Assembly (NCBI GenBank): GCA_947034895.1
Contig: OX344764.1
Coordinates: forward strand, 47,473,348 to 47,537,347
Length of the DNA stretch: 64,000 nucleotides
Source: Rhytidiadelphus loreus
Lineage: Eukaryota > Streptophyta > Bryopsida > Hypnales > Hylocomiaceae
Direction: 5' to 3'
Part shown: one piece after another, positions 34,919-47,819 of the stretch
Position numbering within the stretch: the first letter of the stretch is position 1
Layout: each line of letters begins with the position of its first letter
Position numbers and translations under genes: made by a program
Notes under the pieces: generated by a model
Told to the model about the DNA's origin: nothing
Database searches by the model: none
What the model saw: only the letters and a program-made list of their open reading frames with translations

Positions 34919-37900
34919 ATGGTGCTGCGACTGAAGTTACTTGAAAATTTCCGTGTTCGATGCTTTGGTTCTAGCCGGAATACCAATGGTGTTGTGAAGT
35001 ATTTGGTGAGTAGTCCGATCACTCCAATGGCGGCACTGGGTTCCGTGCCGATGGACGTTGAGGTCACCCATGTTTCGGAGACGCGCTTGTCACAGTCGCG
35101 CTCCCGATCACTTGGCCTCGATCCTCCTTCTGAAGTCACTGTAGTGTCCCCTGTGGATACTGATTCGGTGAGCAAGGAAGGACGGGTTGGGAATGCACGC
35201 AAGAGACGAAAGACGGCTCCTAGCACGATCACGCGACGTTGGCAAGAAGTTTGGGCTTGCAAATTTGCTTGGGCGGAGGGCGAGTTTGATGCCAACGGAG
35301 ATCTTACTGCGGTGGTGTGCTTGAGTTGCACGACAATTACGGGTAGGAGGAAGCTCATGGTCCCCAAACTTGACAACTTAGAGAAACATGAAGGTAAGAG
35401 GGTGTGTCGGGAAGATGGGGTGCCCTTGCCACATCTCAAGAAGGGTGATACATTTCACAAGTCTGATTGCAAGCACGTGAAGCTGTGCAAGCTGTGGGCT
35501 GCTCACAAGCAAGGGGACACCATCGCCGATCAATTGAGCGCCGGTTTGGAGGGTGAGTTGAAGAGGAAAGGGGTACAATTCGCAACCCTTTTTCAAGTTC
35601 TTACTCATGGCCGTCCTATGTGCGATTATGAAAGGCACCAGTATTTGCTGCGACACTTGAAAGTAAAGAGTTTGCCTAGAAAGCATTGGTCGGAAAGCAC
35701 TGGCTGGGAAATGAGTGAACACATTCACGGTTCAGTTCTAACAGCTTTGAAGAATGTTGTGCAGTCAGCGAGAGTCCTCTCCATCAGTGCCGACGAGGTC
35801 ACTGCAGTGGACCAAACTTGTTGGGTTGGTGTGCATGTTTACGCCATGGACAATTGGGAACGGATCCCACACTTGTTGCATTTGTCTTGTGTGGTAGATG
35901 GTGGCACTACGGATAACTTGACCAATGTTATCATGAATGCTTTGATTGATGAAGGTGGTCTGATGCGTGAAGAAATTGCTTCTAAACTTGTTTGTTTTGG
36001 TGCTGATGGTGTTAGTACCTTTCAGGGAGCCAAAAACGGAGTTACGACACAGATTCGGGAGAAATGGGCTCCCTTCACGCTCGGAGCCAGTTGTGTGAGC
36101 CATAGAATTAACCTAGTCGTGGAGACTCTCTCCAAATATCCGATGGTGTCGAGGCTTGAGGGCTTGTTCCAGTCGGTGTATTCCTACTTCTGCCGCAATA
36201 ACAGAAGGCACGCTGAGTTGCAGAAGTTGGCAAATCTCATGGAAACTAAGGGCAATAAAATGCTCCGTAATGTAGAGACGTGATGGATTTCCATGCGCAG
36301 TCCTGCACAGCGTGTAATGTCCGAGTTTACACCACTTCTAGTGAAGATGGGGGTAGACATGACGGGAGGCCTTGGGCACAAATCAGTTGCTGGTGCTGGT
36401 GATATCTTTGACCTTCTCTCTGATCTCGAAGTGTTGTTGTCTTTGGCCTGTTTCATTCTACTAGTGAATGCGGTTCATTGCTTGATAAAGCTTTCTCAAG
36501 CAAGAGACATCTTTATTTGTGACTTTCTGCAAGCTGTGAAGGTCTGCCAGCAGGAATTAGCGAGGCTTTTCATTGATGGAACCACTGCTTACAATAAGCA
36601 GGACTTCCCCCGATACAATGACCTCATTTCACTGCAGTGCGGTGACATTCCTCTGAAGTGGAATCAGGTTCCGGGTGACTCTGGAATTGCACACTTGGTG
36701 ATGGAGCTCTCCGTAACCACTGTGTACGCACGCTGTCACAACAAGCAAACCGGCGAGCACATCTTTGTGACGCAGCAGGATTTCCATTGTCTGCAAGATA
36801 ATATTGAGAGGCAGTTTTCAGGTTTGCATTTTTTTGGCTTTGCATTTTTTTTCTTTTTCTTTTTCTTTGCTTTGCTTTTTTTTTTGTCTGTCTTTTGCAG
36901 GTTTTGGGTCTTTGCTGTGCATGTTCTTCGTCTTTGCTTTGCATTTTTTTTGGTCTTCTCTTGGTTTTAAGCTTTCCAATTGTTTTTCTTTGCAGGTTTT
37001 TGGGCCTGTGGTTCTTTACTTAGACTACTCTACACTTTCAATTACTGTATACTTTGAAGTGCTTGCTTGTGATCTTTACATCTTTTTGTCCGCTGGTTTG
37101 TTTGTTTCCATTTGTACGCTGCTTTGTTTGTTTGTTCACGTAGCTGGTTTGTTTCCTTTTTGTACACTGGTATGCTTCTTCGTTAACGTAGCTAGTTTGG
37201 TCTACTTGAGTTTACGGTGGAAAGGAACTCAGTTTCTCAGTTACTCATTTTGAGTTCTGACTTGGTTGGTTTGGGCTCTGGACTGAGGGCGCAGACATTG
37301 CACAATCTTTGTCCGATGAGCTAGACCGCCGCTTTCCACAACATGAACTTCTAGATGCCTTTGGCATAATCTACCCTCAGTATTGGAGGCAAGAGGGGGC
37401 CGAGGCAAGCTTTGCCCATCACTTGGCTGTCTTAAAAAGCTTCTACAGCCATGATAAGTCTGTGAATGGGGGGATTGGGGGCCAACCTTTGTACGAAGGT
37501 GGACTGTCCCATACCGTCCCGGAAATGCTCTTCGCTTCAGCTCTGGAGTTGCAGCAGGGTTTGTTCAAAATTACGATGCAAGCTAATTGCGAAGCAGCCT
37601 GTGGCCCTCCATTGAATGTGAATCCGGTCATCAAATTGCGGCGTAAACTTTCCCAGTCACGCCACTTGAGTAAGCTAATTTCAGAATACTTCAAGCTTGC
37701 AGAGATCGGGACTTGTTTGGTTCTTGGGTCCGTGGAGGATGAGAGGTGCTTTTCCACTTTGAAATTCTTGAAGTCTTGCCACAGAAACAGATTGGGGAAG
37801 CACCTACCCCTTGTTGTCCGTATGTTTGGTCAGCAGTATTTTTCCTTAGAGGATTTTCCTTACAAGGAAGCTATAAATTCTTGGAAAAGTGCTGTCAAAG

Positions 37901-37923
37901 TTGTCCGCCAAGGGGATTTGTGA
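34919..37923 (+). pseudogene. hAT-superfamily transposase, near intact, one nonsense codon
   Basis: The coding region is 34,919-36,821 joined to 37,295-37,923 (843 codons plus stop), with a 473-bp T-rich intron (GT...AG, phase 1). Residues 90-105 hold a basic stretch (ARKRRK). C134, C137 and H157 form a possible zinc-finger-like N-terminal domain. D292 (SISADEVT) and D363 (GADGVSTFQGAK) are plausible catalytic aspartates. HRINLVVETL and later WISMRSPAQRV are typical of the RNase H-like core of hAT proteins related to the vertebrate ZNF862-like group. The C-terminus (about 780-830, ERCFSTLKFLKSCHRNRL) is the hAT dimerisation motif. Codon 455 is TGA, between VET and WISM, where CGA (Arg) is expected. 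The rest of the frame is open. The ATG was chosen as the first in the frame; an alternative start lies at 35,027. It may be a recently dead transposon or an ageing domesticated gene. Confidence 0.85.
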
Positions 37924-39735
37924 AATAACCGCAACTGAATGGTATCCTTTACTCAGTGAGTATCCTAGCCACTGAATTGTATTCCTTAGTTTTCATGAGG
38001 TTTTGCCACCTTTGCAACTCAAACATACATGTTTCCTTGACAAACATAATCTGCTCCACGGGACTTGCTGTGACTTCTTCGGCTTGGAGTCAAATTGGGG
38101 CTGCTGTGGGCGGATTGGCGAACTGGAGCTGCCAGTGACTTTTTTTGGAAACTCTAACCTTTAAAACTAATGTGGTTTGTATGGCTTGTGTGCAGAACAC
38201 TAACACTGCAGTGGGCAGTCTTGCATTGTGCAAGTTGGGTTCAACTCCCTTGTTAGTGACATTCAGGAAAATCTTGTTCACAAATACTATTCACCAAAAG
38301 TCTTGCAATCATACAATTTAACATTTAGCATTTGTGCACAACACTTATACTAAAAAATCTTCCAATGTTTCACATTTCCACATATCACTTAGCAATTTCA
38401 CAGATTAAAAAACACTACAATTAGCGATATTGAACTCCAAAGTTCTCTCCAGAATCGCAGTTTTCACACTAGTACCAAAAAAATTTGTAGACAAATTGCC
38501 CCTTTTTTTTCCCACTTTTATCTGCCCTTTTTCACCGAAAAAAATAAATGGTCGCGGAAATAGCCCCTCCTTTCACACGGTTATAGCTTTGCCACGAAAT
38601 CTAATAAAGGGGTTCTGGAATCGCTGGTGGTGACTTATATCAGAGCAACAGTTCTGGAGTATGCCCTGGGAAATTATCCAAAGTAATCGGTTATTTGTGA
38701 GTGACACCAGTTGATCCCCATGCAACTCGGTGTCAGTGAGTCAACCCTTCGCAGTACAAAAGTTGATGAGATCCAATCCAACTAAAGCTGAGATTTAGAG
38801 GTTCACCTGCACTACCGGCAGTATCTTTTTCATATCTTTGCGACGTAGCCACAGAAGTTCCTATGCTACAAAATTCAGCTGTAGGCTCTGCAAATCAGAA
38901 CAGTACAACGACTAGCTTAGTCGAAGGGAATTAAAATTCAGCTGTAGCCCCTGTGCGCCAGGCCACTTGTGGCTGGTTGTCCTGTTTTTTCTCTCTGTGC
39001 AATGAAATTCCTTTTCATTTGTGTCAAAAAAAATAAAAAAATTCAGCTGTAGGCTCTGCAAATCAGAACAGTACAACGAGTCAACGACTAGCTTAGTCGA
39101 AGGGAATTAAAAACCAGCTTGGCCTCATCATGCTGGACTGTGCACTATACTGCAGCGTGTACTCCAACCTATCAACCTGTTGATGGGAAGGTCAACAACT
39201 ATTCTAATGACCCAGCCGTTGAACAAAAACAATCACACCTGAAATCATTTACAATTATTCCGTACGGTAGTTCTAATTGTCTAAGATTCATATGGGTGGC
39301 CGAAATTAACTGTAATGTGAAACAAAAATTCTTAGGACCAAGAGTCGAGGTTAATTTCTAGCGGCTCAACATGCAAGCATTCTGTACCTTTCCATAAACA
39401 AATAACTAGAAACCAGTGATATTAGCTTCTTCACCAACAAGAGACTGCTGCAGCAAAGCAGAGAGTCGGTAAGTATGCAAAGCAGAGAAAAATAGAAGAA
39501 AACTCCCTACTTCTGTAAATTTCTAGAGCATAAAGTTATAAAAAACGTGCAGCTGCATCGCATTCTAGATCATTACATTCTTGGATTCCAAGTCAGAGCC
39601 GTCTATGACTACACCAACACGATGTCGCTTGCCAAGAGAACATCTCTTGAACGTCTTAAAAATATCGGGTTACAATGTCAGGCCGGCAATGAACCAAGAT
39701 ATCTCGGAAACTTATGAACACTTACAGGAACCGGG
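37924..39735. other. Spacer between hAT gene and RPT1, with retroposon tail
   Basis: No gene is supported. The 3' sequence of RPT1 (minus) lies in its right part. The only structure recognised is the duplicated segment described at 38,870-39,111. Confidence 0.4.
38870..39111 (+). mobile_element. LINE/SINE-like 3' tail between long direct repeats
   Basis: The 15-base phrase AAAATTCAGCTGTAG occurs at 38,870, 38,933 and 39,038. A block of about 63-71 bp (through GCTTAGTCGAAGGGAATTA) is present at 38,870-38,935 and 39,038-39,111. Between them lies about 90 bp ending TTCATTTGTGTCAAAAAAAA then TAAAAA, as expected for a 5'-truncated LINE or a SINE tail. It is non-coding. Confidence 0.5.
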
Positions 39736-42700
39736 CTAATTGTACACCATGTACTTGGGTGTCGCACTAAACTTCTGGTAACCTTTAATGACCTTATTGA
39801 CAGCCTCCAAGAAATCCTTCTCCGTCACAGTTTTCCTACGTGCACGAATTGCGTACATGCCTGCCTCTGTACACACACTCCGAATATCGGCACCTGACAA
39901 CACAGTACTTGTATCAGTTTTGTAATTTCAGGGTACCATTGATTTAAAAGACCGATCTTCACAATTCTTCGCCCACTTCTATCAAGCCTCTTTGTGCCAT
40001 AGCCTCGTGATACTCCAATCCTCTCCTTTAACGTTTCCTTCACTGTCCTCAGGTAACATTCAACTAACCAACAAAAACCAACCAAAGATGATCCCAAACA
40101 ATTCATTTTTCACAAGCATACAGACATACTAAACTTCTAATAAATCTACAGATACGATTTATGAAAGGGCTTACATCCAAATATTAAGGAGCAAAAATCT
40201 TGGGACCACAAGGATCTACGTTAAAAATGAGCAGATATGAAAGAATTGGATTAATCCTAACGTTAGAATACAGTGAACCAGTCAACTTTTAAGAGAGAGC
40301 AACCAAGTCCAGGATAATAAAGATAGAAACCTGTGGAATTGGGGCAAAGGCGGGCAAGAAGCTCAAATCGAATGTCACGCTCTATATTCATAGTTCGCGT
40401 ATGGATCTTGAATATCTGGGATCGACTTTCGAGATCGGGCAACCCAAATTCCACCTTGCGATCCAACCGGCCTGGTCGTAGAAGCGCTGGATCTAGCGTA
40501 TCAGGTCTGAACAAACAACAATTATTTTTAGTATCACTGGAATGCACCCATTTAGTTGTCTACATTAACGATACAATCTTGCTCTCACAAATTTTGGATT
40601 TTATGAATCAATCAGTAACTCTTTATCTTGCAAAGGTGAAGCTCTTTCATGTTTGCTTGCAGAGTGAGTATAACTTGTTACGATAATCCTTCCTCAATGC
40701 ATATCTACAAGTGCTACAGCTACTTTACAGAAGCACCATGATCCTTGCAGCAAATAAAACCTTTAATAAAAGAGAGAATTTTACCTGTTGGTTGCCATCA
40801 ACACTTTAATGTTTCCACGAGCATCAAAACCATCAAGCTGGTTGACTATCTCAAGCATCGTCCTTTGGACCTCATTGTCACCACCCGAACCATCGTCAAA
40901 CCGAGCGCCTCCAATGGCATCTACCTCGTCAAAAAAGACAATGCAAGCCTTCTTCGAACGAGCCATCTGCTCACGCGTACCATAACAAGAGAAACATGTA
41001 AGTGAGTTAAAAGAAGACATGACTCTACAGCAAAATTTAAAAAAAAACGTTGAAATTTGTACTAAACGATTACACATGTGGGATTCAGACACGACAGACT
41101 CCAATCAACGAGTAAGTTTGACCATCTGCAATGCAAATGTTGTCGTAGCAGGTAAATGGCAGAAAACCTTTTTCAATACCAACCAATACCGATCCTAAAA
41201 GATATAGAAAGATCGGCAAAATTACCTGAAAAAGCTCACGGACCATTCGTGCTCCCTCTCCTACATATTTCTGAACAAGCTCGCTGCCAATAACACGAAT
41301 GAAGCAAGCATCCGTTCTATTTGCAACGGCTCTGGCTAACAAAGTCTTGCCAGTTCCAGGAGGGCCATAGCAGAGAACTCCTTTAGGCGGATCAATTCCC
41401 AGTTTTACAAACTTCTCAGGATGCAACATTGGCAACTCCACCACCTAGTGAAGAGAACAACGGATTTCCGTGTATCAGAACTAAGTGCGGAAACAATACA
41501 AGTAATGAATGAAGCCCATGACATCATCCGTATTCCACCGAACACATTAAACAATTCTACACCCCAACAGCAGCATTAACCTTGTCAAAATCCCACAAGT
41601 ACCTTTTTAGCAATATCAAGTATAGATCTAATCAATCCCAAAACAAAAATTGAAACGTATTAGAACACATCTACAACATCTCTAGAGGTTACATGACAAA
41701 AACACTGACCTCACGCATCTTTTCTATTTGTTCTTTACAGCCACCAATATCATTGTAGGTGACATCTGGTTTTTCCTCCACTGTCATCATTGTGACACTG
41801 GGGTCAATCTTCGGCGGCAAGGGAATCTGAATTTGATACTTGTTTCGGTCTACCCTGAAAATGTCAATTGCTAAAAATTAAGTGAGATCTTAACCAGAAT
41901 ACCAGCGTTGAAGCGTCATCACCTAACTTAATTAGAGCAGTAGATACAAAATTATCAGGGATGTGCCTGGAAGGAACGTAGTAATAATAACTTGATCAAT
42001 GTGTCTAGCAATGGCTGAAAAGGCTGGAACGAAACGTAGAGAAAACTTACCCAACACGCATACCCTCCTCTATGTCTGTTGGAGACACCTTCTCACCCAA
42101 TCCAACGACAAACTGCCAATTCCACCAATAATGACTCAGTGATCAAGTGTTGAGCGGATTCACAAAATGGTGGAACCCCAACAATGTATCAATTGATCGA
42201 TTCAATAACCACAACTTGCATCACCAGTTCATGATGGAATTCCAAGACCATGTCATGAAATAAAGTCAATGAAGCAGCTCAAATGACTGAAAACTAAGTC
42301 TTTGAGACCTTATTGTGACTAGCCAATGATGAGAATATAATCATTGACTTCAAGAAGTTATTCTTTTACTAGTTAAATAAACAAAAGATGAACCCAGATT
42401 CATATTGTTAGGTTGCAGTTGCTTGTGATACCTTAGCAATCTGCTTCACATTGATGACATACTTGGAATCATCGGTGTTGGCGTTGATAATCTTTGTGCA
42501 CCTAGCAACCTGCCAAAAGCAGAAAACTGAGACACTACCATCCAAGTGTTACATATGATAAAACACAAGACCTTGCAAAATTGAAATGCAACTAAGCATG
42601 CTTAGGGCTGCGTACTATATTTACCTGCAATGGTTGTTCCTCTTGCATCATCTGTTTATCTGAAACAAGATCCCATTGACTAGGCACTGCCAAACCGGTG

Positions 42701-44835
42701 TCTGATTCCTTAATTCCTGCTCAGACGATGATACCGTTGACAGTCAGAAACGGGATAATGTGCGGCAACATCTCAGAAAATATGGTCATGAAGAGATCTT
42801 CTCAATAAGTACAAGTGCAGAATACTATTTAACAGTGGGTACATCATTGAGGAAAGCAGTCTCATTCAGATTTTCCACTTTTCACGAAGAGAATCCATGG
42901 ACATTCCATTGTAATGTTATAATGCAACAGCTCGCACATGTTCAATACCGGTAATCACGGTTTTCGAATGATATAACAGGGTATGGGGAAAATAAGCCTA
43001 CCACACAAGTCATTGACCTTCTTAGCCATCTCTTTGATGTCCTTCTCAGTTTTCTTAATAAGGTTGGCATATGGTCCCAAGCCCTGCAATAGCAAACGTC
43101 CACATCATTACTAATAAATAAAAATAAAAATTTCAGAGTCATTTCCAAACAGGCCAGAACCTCAACAATGAGCTGAAAATTAAACCTCAGGAAAACCCTG
43201 CACAACAAGAGATAGAAATACAGTCCTATATAATTGCTTCGCAGATTTGTTTCGGCACAAGAAATCCAGAGAAATATCCAGCATACGATGAACAATTTTC
43301 GCACTGTAGGTTTCTTTTGTACGCAATGACAATATTACGCACAATTCTCACTCAATCATAAGAAGCAAAGTGCACTATGGTAGAGTGTACTATTCGCGTC
43401 TCTTTAAGTATTGGAACACATATAAGAGTGTAATATTTGGGAGATGAATGGAGCAGTGGAGGTCATTGCGTACAAAAGACACCTATATTGAGATCAAGTT
43501 TTTATCACTATATATGAATTCTAATGCAATTTCAAATTGGGAGTTACGGTAGTAGACCACTGTGATTGACAGCAGACAACCCCCATTTCCATTCAAAGAT
43601 CAGTGACCACAAACATTTAAAAAGTCGCGTTTATTAGCCCAACCAAGTGTACGAGTAGATGAGTTGCAGTTGGTAACAGGGGTCACTGTAGGCGACGGGA
43701 TCAGGTCCCCAACAGTTTAGTGTCCCCTACTTAGAAAAAACTCTAACAGTCATTTCAACTCCAAATTATAATACGATACTTACGTGCCGAACACATGAAA
43801 TAGTCATCTCTCACCGAACTATTGTGAGAAGCAAACGAATCTTTACACAGCATGGCCACCAAGCTAAATCACCAGAATCGGTAATGAGATGTAGAAATAA
43901 AAACGTCTAAAGCTTGAACAACTGCCGAAAGATAAGAGTGCAAACAACTCGCGTGCAATCTAAAACATTCACAAGCGCTTGCCCTACTCGAATTGAAACC
44001 ACCACGTACCCCAAAGTCGATTCAATACCGGATCTACCAAGGGTTACAAATTTCGTTGTCCCACCAATTGCCATTGGAAATAAACAAGTGCATGGACACC
44101 TAACGATCGCTCTGTAACCTCAGCTCAATGGCACCACGAAGAAACGAAATCACAAGCATGTGGACACCGAGCAGTGCTGCGTAATAAATGATTTTCGGTC
44201 GACTCTCTAATGCCATTATAAGGGTAGCATCTACACAAGACCAGGAAAGCGATCCTTAGACTACCAAACTCAAAATCATTGCGAAAATTCCACTAGTTTT
44301 AAATTGCACGCAAATTGTTAACACTCTATTGTTCGGCAGTCGTTTGCGGTACAGAATTCTTCTTTTCACATTTCAAGGGTTGGTTCTAGAATTTGAATTT
44401 GCGGCCACGTCGTACCGAACACTCAGGGTGCCCGAGCTACCATTAACCGGAAAGCCGATTCAACACCGGCTCTAATTAGGGTTACAAAATTAGTTGTTAC
44501 ACCAATTATGTCCATTCGAAGTAACCAAGCACCGACACCAGAAACGAACGAACGATCACTCAAGACTCCATAACCCTAGCTCAATGCCACCGCGAAGAAA
44601 CGACAGCACAAGCACATGAACACCAAGCAGTGCAAGACTTCAACCGATTCTTTGGTGCCATCACAAAAGGTAGCATAGAGCACCAAGACCAGGCAAACGT
44701 AAAATTCGCGAAACAGGGAAAATCAAAGAAGGATGTGAAATGGAGACGTACATAGGTTTTGAGGAGGGCGATGTCGTCCTCGTCGAGCGGAGGCGGGTTC
44801 TTCTCCTTGAGGAGATCGTCGGCAATGTCCGCCAT
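39736..44835 (-). CDS. RPT1: 26S proteasome regulatory particle AAA-ATPase subunit 1 (RPT1, subunit 7 homologue)
   Basis: Ten exons join in frame: 44835-44752, 43083-43002, 42716-42625, 42509-42432, 42112-42051, 41854-41710, 41444-41226, 40966-40785, 40506-40331 and 39893-39736. They give 425 residues, about the length of plant RPT1 (around 426). All introns are GT...AG. The protein starts [21 protein letters not shown] charged helical segment (about 33-55) fits the N-terminal coiled coil. An OB-type domain follows (about 85-150). The AAA module has Walker A GPPGTGKT (208-215), Walker B CIVFFDE (262-268) and a second region of homology with RPGRLDR (325-331). The C-terminus is KYMVYN. RPT1 is one of six ATPases in the ring that unfolds ubiquitylated proteins and feeds them to the 20S core, in cytosol and nucleus. 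Its own start lies in a GC-richer island, and intron 1 (1.67 kb) is the longest. Nothing suggests loss of function. Confidence 0.97.
44013..44699. repeat. Diverged direct duplication inside RPT1 intron 1
   Basis: Unit 1 (44,013-44,251) and unit 2 (44,451-44,699) are collinear: AAAGYCGATTCAAYACCGG, AGGGTTACAAA, ACGATCRCTC, CTCAATGSCACC and ACCAGGMAARCG recur in order with a period of about 440 bp. Unit 2 ends close to exon 1. It is non-coding. Confidence 0.7.
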
Positions 44836-45052
44836 GGTGCGCAGAGCTCAAAGGAAAACGGCTATGGCGTTGCCGAGCAAAGGTGATGAAATGGGGTTAG
44901 GGTTTCCGGCGCGGAACAGAAAACAGAGCAGTACTACTGTCTGGCGTTCAAAGCTTTGCGGGTGCTTCGTCCTGAATGACGAGCGTGACGAAGACGAAGA
45001 CGGTGACGAAGCATTTGGAAGGTTTCTCAAAATCAATGTGAATACCTTATGA

Positions 45053-47190
45053 TTTGCTCAATCATCCATTGGGACGATGAAAGTTTTGAAAAGCACGAGT
45101 CATCCATCTAATTTTCATGAGGAAGCTTCAAAAGAAATTGTGTAAATTTTTGTTGATTGTATTGGAAAGAAGAAAGAAAGAATGACGTTCTATATGAATT
45201 TCATCCAATTGATATTCATTAAAGAACTCAAGCTCTTAGAAAAGTTGGGTAATATTTCACACGAAAAAAGAAATAAAGTTCTACATAAACTTCATTCATT
45301 TAATTTTCATTGAGGAAGGCTCTAAAATAAATTGAATATTATATTAGTGAATAGAAGAAAGAATGCTTGATGATTGATATAGATATTTTAGGTAAACCAG
45401 AATGATTTTTAATCAATTTTATTATTTATAGTTTGAACACTTACTAGTTCACTCCCTAAATATTCCAATGTCCATATTCTAAATAACAAACAATGGGCAT
45501 CTCTTGTTACACTATCAAATTAGATTATTTTTGTTGACAAAGGTGTATTACAATTATGTAAATGGTGAATGGTACTTCTACTATCCCAATGATGATGGTT
45601 GATTGATTGTGAATTTGTGATATGGTATTGATTCTTACGTGGAACATTCTAAAATAAGTTGAATTCATCTTGTTTAATTATAGATTGTAAGATTCATCCC
45701 AATTAAAGGGAAGTTGAGAATTCATTGCATTGTTCATGTTGATTAAATAGTCTATTTTAAAATAAGTCTATCACTTTGTTTATAGATTTGAATAAGTGAA
45801 TCTAAAAACATTGAACATTTAAATTGTAGAGAGATGAAGTTGAAAAAAAATTGTTAACACAAACATGAGATATTTATTTTTACTACTACAGCTATGGGGT
45901 AGGTTTGGCATGATATATTTCTCAAAATCAAGCTCAAAATAGATGCCAAATTTTTGGAATTGTTGTGTTTCATCTAAAAAATTGTGAAGAACAAAAATGT
46001 TACAAATGAAGATTGTGTTTTTGGCAACTATAGGATTTTGAAAACTTAAATACTTCAATGTACAAATGCATATTTTTTTAAATTGTGAATGTTTGAATAT
46101 TTTAGTTTATGTCTTTGAGAATTAATTAGATACTACAATTAACACCAAATTCTTAATTATAATCAAATTGATAGAATGATAAAGTAAAAAAAAAAATCAA
46201 TTTAACACCAAAAGTGCTAATCTATGTTGCATATATGATACCAATAGTTGCTAGGTGTTGTATGTTTACATTTTTCTTTATAAACAATAGTTAAAATTTG
46301 GCCATAATTGTTGCAAGAGAATCATTTATTGTATTGTGTCACATTAAAAACTGTTTATATTATAAGTTCATTTATAAGAAGAAATTTGAATTAAAATTCT
46401 ATTAGCTTAAATTAATTAGAATTCTATTAGTAATAATAAACTCCTGTAATAAGATTTTGAACCAAATTCTTAATCCAACAAAAACAATAGGCTGAAAGCT
46501 TATTAAAATCCACATATTTAGATCTACTATTGGTTTGAATAATTATTGAAATTGTATACCATTAATTCCTTATAAATTAACTTTTAAATCAAATATTAAC
46601 AATTCCACATTTCAACTCATTATAATTAGTTGCAATGTAGAATCCTAAAAGTTGTGGAATTTAATATTTTTATTCCACATAATTATTTAAGATAATTCTA
46701 AAGGATTTTTAAAATTTAGAAATGCCAAATTCTAAAGTCAAATGTATTTGCACTTTTTAATATTTCCTTAAATTTGTGATACACAATAAGAAATAGTGGA
46801 CTTGCTTCTAATGAATGATATAAATATTGATCTCATATATAGCAAATGATGGCAATATTCGAATCTGTAATGCAAAGACCAATATCTTTGGAGAAGTTGT
46901 CTCTATGAACGTATAATGTAAAGACAAATTATTTATAGACATGCTAGCTTTCTTTGAACATACTCACCTCTACAATTGAATGGAAGAACTCGTTATTCAA
47001 ACTCCTAGGATTTCATTTCAAAGCTCATATTTTGTTTGCTTAATTTTTAAGAGCTTTCTTGTATAATACATTTAAGAACTTACTTGTATTTTGGCTTTTT
47101 ACTACTTCTTACCTTCTTGCATGTGCCGACTTTTTTGTAACTTTAGACATTGAGGGTGTAGATGTTGATCTCTATTGCTATCAGAAAGCA
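45053..47190. other. AT-rich desert upstream of RPT1
   Basis: The proximal few hundred bases are likely RPT1 promoter. No TATA box could be singled out in such AT-rich DNA. Beyond that no gene, RNA or clear element border was recognised. Confidence 0.4.
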
Positions 47191-47199
47191 TTCAATGCT

Positions 47200-47814
47200 A
47201 AACCATTATAGATGAAATTTAGAAAATTATTGGAGATTTGGAGTTTCCTAGAGGACCAAGTAGTAGTTGAACAACTAATATAAAATTTGGGTAGGTTCCT
47301 ACAAAATCAATTTTAAATGAATGTTTCTGAATTTTTGAAAGAAGATGTAGATGTGTACCCATTTGGTGGAAATATCATTTTTCCAATTGAGGGCCTAAAT
47401 CAAAAATTATATTGCCTAAAATTTTTTAGGCAAGTTGGGCAACTTCAAACAACATATGAAAAATTACTCTTCTACCTTTGAACTTTGGTGGGTATGTAGA
47501 TAATATGATATAGGACACATCTATAAAAAAAACCCATGTATAGTGCAAAAATTTCACTCTAGGATGAGTTAAAGGTTGTTGGCTTAATTGGGTCCAATAG
47601 GGAAAAAAATCCTTCTAAATTCAAACATGTGCACTTTCATTTTTCAATCTATGTGGTCAAAGTTTCTGAAATCTTTTCCTCACATTCCTATAGTTGTTTA
47701 GTACAAAATTGTAAAGTTGAATTTTGAAAGAAAAAATAAAATAAAAATTCTCACTGTTCTAAAAAGTTTTTTTTTAACAAGTTCTATTTGAAATGTGCCT
47801 TGGTCCTTTAGGAA
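47200..47814. mobile_element. Decayed TTAA-type element
   Basis: The right end GTGCCTTGGTCCTTTAGGAA precedes TTAA (47,815-47,818). The interior shows phrases of the group (GGGTAGGTTCCTAC at about 47,290). The left terminus is not clear. Confidence 0.4.
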
Positions 47815-47819
47815 TTAAC

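Noticed and set aside
34831..35439. 202-codon minus-strand frame opposite the transposase
   Set aside because: It is a shadow of the hAT coding strand, which has conserved motifs.
36804..37253. 149-codon Phe-rich frame in the hAT intron
   Set aside because: It is translated poly-T DNA inside an intron with good splice sites.
38195..38260. tRNA-like GGTTCAACTCC box
   Set aside because: No matching A box, acceptor stem or cloverleaf can be formed around it. No tRNA, rRNA or CRISPR array was recognised anywhere in the window.
33847..38475. hAT terminal repeats CAGTGTTTGTAAAACTGG at 33,847 and CAGTTTTCACACTAG at about 38,456
   Set aside because: The match is weak and no 8-bp target duplication flanks it.
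43914..44117. Plus-strand frame in RPT1 intron 1
   Set aside because: It overlaps the diverged intronic duplication. The second unit does not keep the frame open, and there is no recognisable protein.
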